Source of the DNA: JAKBEU01 sp036172095
GTDB lineage: Bacteria; Patescibacteriota; Microgenomatia; UBA1406; GWC2-37-13
Length of the DNA: 61,511 bases
Direction of reading: 5' to 3'
Assembly: GCA_036172095.1 (NCBI GenBank)
Contig: JAVHSH010000007.1
Location: 1 to 61,511, forward strand
A program made the translations under genes and the position numbers. Every line of letters starts with the position of its first letter. Position 1 is the stretch's first letter. Below are positions 18,260-26,339 of this stretch, one piece after another. Under the pieces are notes generated by a model that ran no database searches, was not told the DNA's origin, and saw only the letters and a list, made by a program, of their open reading frames with translations.

Positions 18260-18679
18260 TGGTGGAGATGCCGGGAATTGAACCCGGATCTGAGGAAACA
18301 CGTCTACAAAGGTTTAGTGAGGGGTAGAATATTTTTTACGCATGCATAAGTTGGAAAATAAGCAAACCTTCTTATACAGCCAATTAAGGGTTGTCTGATC
18401 CCTACCCAATTGGGAATGGTAGTTCACATATTCCGGTTGGTTAACCCCATTTTTAGCGCAAACCGGACGAATCTCTAAAATGGGGCTTTATCAAAAGCTT
18501 ATATTATGCAAAGAGCATAGCTTTTTGATTTGATCCGAAGATCATTTCTGAAGCAAAAGCTTTCAACTCAGCAACGTTTTTCTCAAATGAGTTAGCAGTT
18601 GTTGATTTTCTGTTTAACGGACAGACCCGCCCTCACCTTTTGTAAATGTGCCGATTCCCCATCGATTCCTGTCATCCCC
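18260..18679 (-). ncRNA. ssrA: Transfer-messenger RNA (tmRNA)
   Basis: Rescues stalled ribosomes. The 5' end GGGGATGACAGGAATCGATG pairs with CATCTCC at the 3' end (7 bp acceptor stem with one G-U), and the T arm reads GGGTTCAATTCCC. The CCA end is encoded. Total about 420 nt, one piece. The tag frame runs on the minus strand from 18596 (resume codon GCT) to TAA at 18504-18506. It encodes 30 residues, beginning ANSFEKN and ending QKAMLFA, long compared with the 10-residue tag of E. coli. SmpB is encoded at 23575-24021. TATAAT lies at 18716-18721. Confidence 0.95.
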
Positions 18680-18696
18680 TTCGACTTCGCTCAGGG
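18677..18696. repeat. 20-bp imperfect palindrome at the tmRNA 5' edge
   Basis: CCCTTCGACTTCGCTCAGGG, an imperfect inverted repeat that I recall as a recurrent intergenic element in many bacterial genomes. It overlaps the first three bases of mature tmRNA and sits in the 5' leader removed on maturation. I saw one copy in the window. Confidence 0.5.
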
Positions 18697-18715
18697 CAAG
18701 CCCATGGGAGCCTCT

Positions 18716-18721
18716 ATTATA
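18716..18721 (-). promoter_or_regulatory. -10 box of tmRNA
   Basis: TATAAT on the minus strand, 36 nt before the mature 5' end, implying a precursor with a leader of roughly 30 nt to be removed, presumably by RNase P. Confidence 0.6.
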
Positions 18722-18768
18722 CCATTTTCAGCTTGCTATAACGATCTCAAATGAAGTAGAATATTTCA

Positions 18769-19410
18769 ATGCTTATATCCAATTACAAGGCTATTTTGTT
18801 CGATTTTGACGAAACTCTTGTTGAGGCTATGAATATCAAATGGAAGCAACACCAAGCAGCTGCAAAACAGTTTTACAATCATGATCTTACCGAAGAAACA
18901 ATTCGTACCTATTGGGGGATGCCGTTTGAACCAATGATTGAATTGTTTTATGACCATAAAGACACCGTTGAAAATATGAAAGATAATTATCATTCGCTTG
19001 ACGATCAATATCCTAAATATCCTTTTACCGATACTATTCCTGTATTGACCTATCTACATACCCATGGGTACTGGACGGGTATTATTACAAGCATGACAAG
19101 AGACTCTGTTGTAAAAGATATGAAAGAAACAGGAATGCCATATGATAAATTTGATCTAATCCAAGGATCGACGGACTCAGTATTTCATAAGCCTGATCCG
19201 AAAGTATTTGATAATGCCATCAAACTATTAAGGCAAAAAAATATTAACCTTGAAAAAATTCTATATGTGGGAGATGATATCCGAGATATGAAGGCAGCAA
19301 TTGGTGCCGGAATTCATTTTATTGCAGTCCCAAACGGCCTCACTCCAAAAAAAGAATTCCTTGCACAAAAAGCCGCATGTATCGATTCGCTTTCAGAACT
19401 TATCCGTTAA
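18769..19410 (+). CDS. HAD-superfamily phosphatase, PGP-like
   Basis: 213 residues. Motif I DFDETL (11-16) with nucleophile Asp, motif II ITSMTRD, conserved Lys in HKPDPKVFDNAI, motif IV GDDIRDMKAAIGAG. A helical cap follows motif I. This is the phosphoglycolate phosphatase/beta-phosphoglucomutase type; the physiological substrate cannot be read from sequence. TAGAAT (18757-18762) lies 6 nt before the ATG. It is convergent with the exonuclease gene, 1 bp apart. Confidence 0.88.
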   Translation: MLISNYKAILFDFDETLVEAMNIKWKQHQAAAKQFYNHDLTEETIRTYWGMPFEPMIELFYDHKDTVENMKDNYHSLDDQYPKYPFTDTIPVLTYLHTHGYWTGIITSMTRDSVVKDMKETGMPYDKFDLIQGSTDSVFHKPDPKVFDNAIKLLRQKNINLEKILYVGDDIRDMKAAIGAGIHFIAVPNGLTPKKEFLAQKAACIDSLSELIR

Positions 19411-19411
19411 G

Positions 19412-19978
19412 TCATTTTAAAGAAGGTGGCAACGCTGCAAGGATATTCCATGTCGAATGAAGAGTTTTCGCGGGAACAGTTTTTTTTATCTTCTTCAAAA
19501 ACTGCCATAATACATATGCGTCATCATATGCGCGGTGCCTGCTGCTATAAGTGAATCCAAATCGTTCGATAAGTGATGCTAGTTTATGGGTTTTATATTG
19601 TGGAAAAAGCCTGCGGGATAGGCGAACTGTGCAACAACGTCGAGATTCAAATGAGATGTCAACCCGTTCTAATTCAGACTTAATAAACGAATAGTCAAAC
19701 CACACATTATGAGCAACAAATGTGGCACCTTTCAAAAGCTTTCTCACTTTATGTTTAACCTTTGCAAAAACAGGTGCGCCTTCCACATCATGTTCTGAAA
19801 TACCGGTCAGATGAGTAATAAATGGAGGAATGGATACTTCCGGATTGATGAGAGTAGTGAATGTATCAACAATTTTATTTCCTTCCACACGGATAATTGC
19901 GATCTCAATGATTCGATGACGAGACGCGCTCATACCGGTTGTTTCCAAATCAACAATAGCAAGGTTCTTATCAAACAT
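19412..19978 (-). CDS. DEDDh 3'-5' exonuclease (DnaQ/PolC-epsilon type)
   Basis: 188 residues, a single exonuclease domain. Exo I VDLETTG (9-15), Exo II FVAHNVWFDYSF, Exo III SRHRAYDDAYVLWQF with the His-x4-Asp pair, so all DEDDh ligands are present. It could be the proofreading subunit of DNA polymerase III or a stand-alone repair exonuclease; no polymerase gene is adjacent. TATAAT (19987-19992) lies 8 nt before the ATG. Confidence 0.88.
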   Translation of the reverse strand: MFDKNLAIVDLETTGMSASRHRIIEIAIIRVEGNKIVDTFTTLINPEVSIPPFITHLTGISEHDVEGAPVFAKVKHKVRKLLKGATFVAHNVWFDYSFIKSELERVDISFESRRCCTVRLSRRLFPQYKTHKLASLIERFGFTYSSRHRAYDDAYVLWQFLKKIKKTVPAKTLHSTWNILAALPPSLK

Positions 19979-19994
19979 GGAACTCCATTATACG

Positions 19995-20795
19995 TCAATA
20001 TGCAGCGCCTTGGAACCCAGGACAATTTTCCGTAGCCCATTGGAGAAATGCTGTACCACATTCTGTCTTTTTGATGCTGCCAGGGCCAGGCATACAATCA
20101 ACATACTGTGTTTTCGGACATTCATACGTGGTTTTTATTGCTGATTTCAAACAAGTTCCTGCTGCGTCAGGATAGGTCCCATCATATTTGCAGTAATATC
20201 CTGATGGGCACAATTTTCCGGCAATGCCTCCACAAGTCATTTTTACACTATCGATGAGTTTGATATAAAATGATTTACTTCCATAAATAGTATATGAGTC
20301 TGTCCTGCCACCGTCAGTTTTAGCATATACTTCTACTTGTTTTCTAAGAAATGTGTTGAGTTTTGACGAGTCAAGAATTCCTTCAGGTATCGTTCCTCTT
20401 GGCTCAGATGCATCGATTCCTTCTCCTTTCAATACAATAACATTCCCCTTTCCGATCCCGATAGAACAGACCCCGTCGACCTCACATCCATAATTGATAT
20501 TACTTATTACACCAGTAAATGTCTTTACCTCATCCTGAACGATTGGGCATTCTTCGAATTCACAATCTGGTGGGATTCTTCCAACTGATGTCCCATCTGG
20601 ACAAATACGCACATCCATCGTGCAGGCAACTGGTTCCTCTGTTGGACTCACTATTGGCACAATATTTTTTGGAGGGAGCGTCGACTGATAGCTCATTCCT
20701 AGTGAAAAAGCTATGATAGGAAGCACAATAAATAATGTGAGCCCTATCGCCTTTGAAAATGGGGTTACGGTTATGAGTTCTTTAGATAGTTGCAT
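19995..20795 (-). CDS. Membrane-anchored Cys-rich exported protein
   Basis: 266 residues. One N-terminal membrane helix (about 15-37, ending in GMSYQST), then an extracytoplasmic region. It has a short Cys motif (CTMDVRICPDGTSVGRIPPD, about 58-77), a beta-rich domain (about 90-180) with GVISNINYGCEVDGVCSIGI, and a Cys-rich end. I recognise the CPDGT.V.R..P.C.F..CP piece as common in Patescibacteria secreted proteins, without known function. It lies 2 bp after the aminotransferase gene and is probably co-transcribed with it. Confidence 0.65.
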   Translation of the reverse strand: MQLSKELITVTPFSKAIGLTLFIVLPIIAFSLGMSYQSTLPPKNIVPIVSPTEEPVACTMDVRICPDGTSVGRIPPDCEFEECPIVQDEVKTFTGVISNINYGCEVDGVCSIGIGKGNVIVLKGEGIDASEPRGTIPEGILDSSKLNTFLRKQVEVYAKTDGGRTDSYTIYGSKSFYIKLIDSVKMTCGGIAGKLCPSGYYCKYDGTYPDAAGTCLKSAIKTTYECPKTQYVDCMPGPGSIKKTECGTAFLQWATENCPGFQGAAY

Positions 20796-20797
20796 AC

Positions 20798-21961
20798 TTA
20801 CACTATATCACGGACAAACTCTTCAAGTCTATCGATGCCTTTCCGTATATTCTCATCATTTGTGGCATAACTCAACCTGATGAATCGATCATCTCCGAAT
20901 GCGCTTCCAGGCACAGCGGCGACATATTTTTTTTCGAGTAGCTGTTTGCAGAATTCACTGGATGTTCTTATCGATCCTTTCAATAAGCTAGAAATATCGA
21001 CAAACACATAGAATGCCCCATCTGGAGTGCTTACCATAAGACCAAAAATACTTTTGAGTCTCCCGACAATATAGTCTCTGCGTTTTTTATATGCTTCTCT
21101 CATTTTAGTAACGACCTCTTGTGGACCATTCAGCGCCTCGACAGCTGCTTTTTGGGCGATACTGTTTGCATTTGAGGTTAGATGATCCTGAAGAAGTGCA
21201 GCTCCTCTTATTATGTCTTTTCCACCGGCACAATATCCGAGTCTCCACCCTGTCATCGAATAAGCTTTTGAAACGCCATTGACAACTATCGTCAATTTTT
21301 TTATATCTTCTCCAAGCTCCGCTATCGATGTGTGTGTTTTTCCATAAATAAGCGGTTCATATATCTCATCGCTTATCACATAAATATTCCTTTCCACACA
21401 TATCTTTGCTATTTCCTGAAGTTCTTCTCTTGAGTACACATATCCTGTTGGATTTGATGGTGAATTCAGGATCAACAATTTTGTTTTATTTGTGATACTT
21501 TTCTTTAAGTCCTCAGGATCTAACCTGAAATTTTTTGTCGGAATTCTGTCACATTCTCCTCCGGCAAGTTTTACCATCTCTTCATAGCTCACCCAATAGG
21601 GAACAGGAAGAATTACTTTATCTCCTGGATTGATGAGTACTTGGATTAAATTATATAGACACTGTTTTGCACCTGTGGATACGAGTATGTTTTCTGGTTT
21701 ATAGCTAAGATGATTGTCCCTCTCAAATTTTTTGCAAATTGCCTCTTTCAGTTCTAAAATGCCGCTTGTCGTTGTATATTTTGTAAACCCGTTTTGTATC
21801 GCCAGTATGGCGGCATTTTTGATATGCTCTGGCGTATCAAAGTCGGGCTCTCCTGCACCAAATGAGATAACGTCTATTCCTTTTACTTTCATTTCTTTAG
21901 CTTTAGATGAAATGGCTAATGTAAGAGATGGGTTAATGTGTTGTGCTCTATTTGAAATCAT
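20798..21961 (-). CDS. Class I/II aminotransferase, aspartate type
   Basis: PLP enzyme, 387 residues. Seen: SFGAGEPDFDTPEHI (33-47), ILNSPSNPTGYVYS, the Lys of VNGVSKAYSMTGWRLGYCAG that would bind PLP, and the Arg of FIRLSYAT that binds the substrate carboxylate. This is the fold-type-I aspartate aminotransferase AspC/AAT-1b pattern. The start overlaps the pckA stop by 4 bp. The pair links aspartate, oxaloacetate and PEP, which supports an aspartate role. Confidence 0.9.
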   Translation of the reverse strand: MISNRAQHINPSLTLAISSKAKEMKVKGIDVISFGAGEPDFDTPEHIKNAAILAIQNGFTKYTTTSGILELKEAICKKFERDNHLSYKPENILVSTGAKQCLYNLIQVLINPGDKVILPVPYWVSYEEMVKLAGGECDRIPTKNFRLDPEDLKKSITNKTKLLILNSPSNPTGYVYSREELQEIAKICVERNIYVISDEIYEPLIYGKTHTSIAELGEDIKKLTIVVNGVSKAYSMTGWRLGYCAGGKDIIRGAALLQDHLTSNANSIAQKAAVEALNGPQEVVTKMREAYKKRRDYIVGRLKSIFGLMVSTPDGAFYVFVDISSLLKGSIRTSSEFCKQLLEKKYVAAVPGSAFGDDRFIRLSYATNDENIRKGIDRLEEFVRDIV

Positions 21962-23535
21962 AGGTGTGGGCCCGCATTGATAATGGTGCTTGGGATATTT
22001 TTGAATTTTTTGAAATTATCCTGAAACGCAGTCGCCAATGATTTCGCGACAGCATCATACTCCTTTTTATCTCTCCACAGCTGCTTTGGTTTCAGTATTT
22101 GACTATTTACGAGGGGAACTTCACGAGGAACATCGAGGTTGAAAAGATCATCATGATGATAGAGTGTCTCATCGAGTCTGCCTTCCAGGATGGCAGTAAT
22201 GATTGAGCGGGTATCATGTATGCTGATTCTTTTTCCTACCCCATATACGCCACCGGACCATCCCGTGTTTACGAGATATATCTTGGTCTGGTACTTCTTG
22301 ATGTAGTCCCTTAAGAGATTTGCGTAGACAAGAGGTTTTAGTGCCATGAACGGTCCTCCAAAAAATGGGGAAAATGTTGTTTTTGGTTCAGTTATTCCCC
22401 TCTCAGTCCCTGCAAGTTTGGATGTGTATCCAGACATAAAATGATACATTGCAGCATGAGTCGATAATCTAGCAACAGGGGGAAGAACACCAAACGCATC
22501 TGCAGTCAGGAATATCACATATGATGGGTGTCCTCCTACCCCGGAAAGGACTGCATTTTCAATGAATTCTATTGGATAAACAACGCGCGTATTTTCTGTG
22601 AAATGAGGGTCGGTGAAATCGATTTCGCCATCCGGTTTGACGACGACATTCTCAAGGAGTGATTGATGACGAATGGCCCCCCAAATTTGGGGCTCGCTTT
22701 CTTTTTTTAGATTTATACATTTTGCATAACACCCTCCTTCAAAATTAAAAATGCCATTTTCGCTCCACCCATGTTCATCATCTCCAATGAGTTGTCTGTT
22801 TGGGTCGGCGGATAAAGTAGTCTTTCCCGTCCCTGATAGACCAAAAAATAGAGCAGTTTTCCCGTCGTGTCCCACATTTGCCGAGCAATGCATGGGGAGG
22901 ACGTTTTTTTCAGGTAACAGGATATTCATTACGGAGAATATCGACTTCTTAATTTCCCCGGAATATTTTGTGCCTCCAATAAGCACTATCCTTTTTTCCA
23001 TATTGAGGACAATGAACGTTTCTGAGTTCGTACCATCTGTTTTTGGATCAGCATAACAGTTTGGTGCAGAAAGAACTGTCAATTGAGGCACATGTGCAAG
23101 AAGTTCGGCAGCAGTAGGTCTGCGAAGAAGATGCGTAGAAAATAATGTCTGGTATGCATACTCAGAAACGACACGCACATGAAGTTTATATTTTTTATCA
23201 GCACCGGCAAATCCGTCAAATATATAGAGGTCATCTTGGTTAGAAAGATGTGCTGAAATTTTTTTGTATAATTTTTCGAAATTTTCCTCTGTCATCGGGA
23301 CATTGGTCGCATCCCAGTTTATTGATTCATGGATGGATTGAGAATTATCCACGATAAACTTATCTTTTGGAGATCTTCCCGTGTATTTTCCTGTATATAC
23401 CAGGAGTGCTCCAGTCTTCGTTTTGACGACTTCTTTCTTTTCGAGTGATTTATCGGTGAGCCAATCTATATGAGGGTTTCTATGAACGTTCCCATGAGGG
23501 TTTATGTTATGCCTACTCAACGAGTATGTATCCAT
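21958..23535 (-). CDS. pckA: Phosphoenolpyruvate carboxykinase (ATP)
   Basis: Interconverts oxaloacetate + ATP and PEP + CO2 + ADP. 525 residues, normal length. Kinase-1a P-loop GLSGTGKTTLSADP (about 233-246), kinase-2 IGDDEHGW, PEPCK-specific NCYADPKTDGTNSETFIVLN, GGTKYSGEIKKSIF, and the adenine-binding NTGWSGGVYGVGKRI. The catalytic residues look intact. It overlaps the aminotransferase start by 4 bp, indicating translational coupling. Confidence 0.95.
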   Translation of the reverse strand: MDTYSLSRHNINPHGNVHRNPHIDWLTDKSLEKKEVVKTKTGALLVYTGKYTGRSPKDKFIVDNSQSIHESINWDATNVPMTEENFEKLYKKISAHLSNQDDLYIFDGFAGADKKYKLHVRVVSEYAYQTLFSTHLLRRPTAAELLAHVPQLTVLSAPNCYADPKTDGTNSETFIVLNMEKRIVLIGGTKYSGEIKKSIFSVMNILLPEKNVLPMHCSANVGHDGKTALFFGLSGTGKTTLSADPNRQLIGDDEHGWSENGIFNFEGGCYAKCINLKKESEPQIWGAIRHQSLLENVVVKPDGEIDFTDPHFTENTRVVYPIEFIENAVLSGVGGHPSYVIFLTADAFGVLPPVARLSTHAAMYHFMSGYTSKLAGTERGITEPKTTFSPFFGGPFMALKPLVYANLLRDYIKKYQTKIYLVNTGWSGGVYGVGKRISIHDTRSIITAILEGRLDETLYHHDDLFNLDVPREVPLVNSQILKPKQLWRDKKEYDAVAKSLATAFQDNFKKFKNIPSTIINAGPHL

Positions 23536-23574
23536 ATACCTTTTACTCTAACCTGTTGAAGGGCCGATGTCAAA

Positions 23575-24021
23575 TTATTTTTTTAACCATTCCTTCATCT
23601 CTCTTTTTTCGTTTCTGACAAGCTCCTTTTTCTTTTCGACATTCTTTTTTTCAAGATCTCTTCTTCCTCGAACAACGGCAACTTCAAGTTTGATATAGGG
23701 CCCCTGACTATAACAGGAGAGAGGAACCAATGTGAGTCCTTTTGCCGCAGTTTTCACATGTAGTTTAAGCAGTTCTTTTTTATGCAGAAGAAGTTTGCGG
23801 CTTCTTTTTGGGTCATATTCTTCCTGTGAGGCAAACTCATATTTTTGGATATCAGCATTGATCAAATACGCCTCTCCCCTCATGAGTTTCACATATGCAG
23901 CATCAAGGTTCACTCTTTTTAAAAATACAGACTTCGTTTCAGCCCCGGTAAGGACCATCCCTGTCTCAACAGTCTCAAGGACTTCGTAGTCTCGCAATGC
24001 TTTCCTATTTAAAACCTTCAT
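23575..24021 (-). CDS. smpB: SsrA-binding protein SmpB
   Basis: Binds tmRNA and brings it to stalled ribosomes. 148 residues: N-terminal LNRKALRDYEVLETVETGMV, the family signature LTGAETKSVFLKRVNLDAAY, VPLSCYSQGPYIKLEVAVVRG, and a basic Lys/Glu-rich tail ending MKEWLKK that fits the ribosome-binding helix. TACAAT (24028-24033) lies 6 nt before the ATG. The partner tmRNA is 5 kb away. Confidence 0.96.
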   Translation of the reverse strand: MKVLNRKALRDYEVLETVETGMVLTGAETKSVFLKRVNLDAAYVKLMRGEAYLINADIQKYEFASQEEYDPKRSRKLLLHKKELLKLHVKTAAKGLTLVPLSCYSQGPYIKLEVAVVRGRRDLEKKNVEKKKELVRNEKREMKEWLKK

Positions 24022-24027
24022 GTGCCA

Positions 24028-24033
24028 ATTGTA
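24028..24033 (-). promoter_or_regulatory. -10 box for smpB, leaderless type
   Basis: TACAAT on the minus strand, 6 nt before the smpB ATG; no Shine-Dalgarno sequence. Confidence 0.55.
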
Positions 24034-24053
24034 TCAAAGAAATGACTTCACGA

Positions 24054-25760
24054 TTACTGCATCGGTGGCCCAACTTTTTTCTTTGTCATCATCACGACCA
24101 CCGTAACTGTGCCCAAGATAAGAATGAAAATAATTGATCCGATTGCCAATGGGCTCATCTCAGATTTTTGAGTAATATTTACTTGTTGAGGTGTTTGGTC
24201 CGGTATCTCTCTCTGTTGTGGTTTGACATTATTCTTGAATTTACCGACAACATTATTGTTGACGGAGAACTCAGATGTCTCTTTTTTTATCAGCTTCTTC
24301 GATGTTGGGTCGATGAACTCAAAATAATAAGGAAGGCTTGGAGCAGCACCTTTTATAACCGCAAAATGGCCTGCTTCATCAGCTTTGACTTGCACTGCAA
24401 TTGCATCATTGTTTTTCAATCTCAGATTGACGGTTGCAAATGAAATCATCTTCCCATTCTGATCATATGCGTACCCATCCACATTTTGTAATATTGGTTG
24501 TGTCCTAATTGCCACCGTATTGTCTTGTTGTGCAAAAACAGTTCCAATTATTTTTTGCAACCAGCTATTCCTCAGTGCAAGTGGGAGTAACGTCAGATCA
24601 ACTTTCTCATAGGAAATATCAATTGGTGTTTGGGGATTGATAAGAGAGGCACTGACTGGAAATGAATATGCACCATTCTTATCTGCGACTCCTTCAGCGA
24701 TTTGCACTCCCCCTTGTTTGATAAATATTTTTGTCAGGGGATGTGTTGTTTGACCTGAATACACTTCTCCATCATCCGCTGCGATTTCTGTGTGAGCGAG
24801 AATACTTAGTGGCCTATTTGTTTTAGCAGTTGTCGAAATGAGTGCAATATCCCTATGTTCCACATTTGGATATCCCTGCTGCTCTTCTTCTGGAGTATCG
24901 ATCCGTTCAACTATTTTTTCATCTGTTTTATAGATGTCGCTATATACTTTCGTGTAATTTTGATGTATCTGAGATACGTCTGTCACCATTGTATAAGTAC
25001 TTGGAAGTTTTGCTGATAAATAATAATCTCCCTCTTCCACATAAAACGTATAGTTCCCTAACACATCTGTAATGTCTGGATTTCTTACGCCAACTTGGTT
25101 AAGTGTTTTTTTTGCCGAATCAAGGATTGTTACCGAGATATTTTCCATCGGTTCAAGAGTGTTTGCATCAAACACCCTTCCTTCTGGATCCCATTGGATA
25201 GAAGCGCAATCTTTTGTGGAGCCCGGGCTAAAAAGCTGGTCCATTCCGAGAGGTCCTTGTTGTAAACCTCCTACGGTACCCGCTGCTTGTGCAGGATCTC
25301 CTGTTGGCTGAGGTTCTCGTGGGAAAACAGCAAAATATTGCGCAGGAGTGTGTCGTGCAGGTTCATACGCAGGGACTGCATTCACCACTACTTCTATATT
25401 CCCATCTACTGAATTCATTTTTGCCTGACCGCTCACATATTGCATGACGCCAGCCACATATTTTGCACCAAATGGGGCAAGTTCTGTATCCGCCGCTTGA
25501 TCTCCTGTTGTGATTATCTGTCCTGCTTTTGACTGTGTTATGTTAACGATGTATATCGTTTTCCCAACCGGAAGCCCAGTTCCTGAGAGTTTTCTTTTTC
25601 TGACTGTCTTATTCCCTTTCTGCTCAATAACCTTCTCCGCTTTCAGACAAACCTTATCATATCCTACTGGATTCCCTTCCGCTTGGGTTGGTTTTGGATA
25701 GATAAAAGCAATTCCACAGATGACAAGAAAAAGGGTTGTCAGTCGAAAAAAGTGTTTCAT
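24054..25760 (-). CDS. Surface paralogue 3 with carboxypeptidase-regulatory-like repeats
   Basis: 568 residues from the ATG at 25760, which opens the signal peptide MKHFFRLTTLFLVICGIAFI; an ATG 30 bp upstream would add ten unlikely residues. CASIQWDPEGRVFDANTLEP begins the first beta-sandwich (about 195-280), HPLTKIFIKQGG the second (about 345-400), NVDGYAYDQNGKMISFATVN the third (about 425-500). A membrane helix (MSPLAIGSIIFILILGTVTV) ends the protein with a Lys-rich tail. Same block order as paralogues 1, 2 and 5. Not adjacent to a secretion gene. Function unknown. Confidence 0.74.
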   Translation of the reverse strand: MKHFFRLTTLFLVICGIAFIYPKPTQAEGNPVGYDKVCLKAEKVIEQKGNKTVRKRKLSGTGLPVGKTIYIVNITQSKAGQIITTGDQAADTELAPFGAKYVAGVMQYVSGQAKMNSVDGNIEVVVNAVPAYEPARHTPAQYFAVFPREPQPTGDPAQAAGTVGGLQQGPLGMDQLFSPGSTKDCASIQWDPEGRVFDANTLEPMENISVTILDSAKKTLNQVGVRNPDITDVLGNYTFYVEEGDYYLSAKLPSTYTMVTDVSQIHQNYTKVYSDIYKTDEKIVERIDTPEEEQQGYPNVEHRDIALISTTAKTNRPLSILAHTEIAADDGEVYSGQTTHPLTKIFIKQGGVQIAEGVADKNGAYSFPVSASLINPQTPIDISYEKVDLTLLPLALRNSWLQKIIGTVFAQQDNTVAIRTQPILQNVDGYAYDQNGKMISFATVNLRLKNNDAIAVQVKADEAGHFAVIKGAAPSLPYYFEFIDPTSKKLIKKETSEFSVNNNVVGKFKNNVKPQQREIPDQTPQQVNITQKSEMSPLAIGSIIFILILGTVTVVVMMTKKKVGPPMQ

Positions 25761-25799
25761 GTATACATGATGCCTCTTTTGTTGGGACATTTCAAGAAG

Positions 25800-26339
25800 T
25801 TATTTCTCAATTATTTTGTACACCCACGGAGCGAGGATAGAGTAGATGCGCGGATCTTGAAGTTTATCGATATTGTTTTTATGAAGAATGTAGGATCCAT
25901 ACGCATATTGGTAATCAGATACGGGGAGTTTATTCAGCTCAACCGTATAGACGTAATCGATTTCATGCTCATAATGTCCGCTTATATCGTCAAATGCCTT
26001 GTAATACACTTTTTTCACAAATGTTATGTCTTCTGCAATATCTTCTGCATGTATCCCCCATTCTCTCTGCAACCCATCAAGTACGGAAACAACACCGTCT
26101 TGGACCGCATCATTCACATACAATTGGTGCGAAGAGAATGACAAATCAAAAACATTGTCAAACACCGGATGTTTCCTGTGTTGCAATACCAATTGGTCCT
26201 CAAATGTGATGATGGCAGTATATCCGCGATGGAGTATTCCCTTTTTGTGGGCTTCCCATTTTTCTATCTTTCCGATGACCTCATCTTGCTCGTTGACCTC
26301 CGCGATGAATTGTTTTTGTTTATAGTAGTCGTTACTCAT
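25800..26339 (-). CDS. IDI/YfcD-like NUDIX protein
   Basis: 179 residues. Beginning EVNEQDEVIGKIEKWEAH and HRGYTAIITFEDQLVLQHRK resemble both type 1 isopentenyl-diphosphate isomerase and YfcD-like NUDIX proteins. The IDI metal-ligand Glu pair is visible as YEHEIDY (E124, E126), and H71 matches the active-site His. The position of the catalytic Cys67 of E. coli IDI is Ser69 here (LSFSSHQ). It is therefore unlikely to be a standard isomerase unless Ser can substitute; a NUDIX hydrolase role is possible. The start overlaps the stop of the upstream gene (26332-27702) by 8 bp. Confidence 0.65.
   Translation of the reverse strand: MSNDYYKQKQFIAEVNEQDEVIGKIEKWEAHKKGILHRGYTAIITFEDQLVLQHRKHPVFDNVFDLSFSSHQLYVNDAVQDGVVSVLDGLQREWGIHAEDIAEDITFVKKVYYKAFDDISGHYEHEIDYVYTVELNKLPVSDYQYAYGSYILHKNNIDKLQDPRIYSILAPWVYKIIEK

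Noticed and set aside
18260..18300. A tRNA-like 3' end with T arm and CCA
   Set aside because: It is the 3' end of tmRNA; the matching acceptor strand is 400 nt away at 18673-18679, not 60-80 nt.
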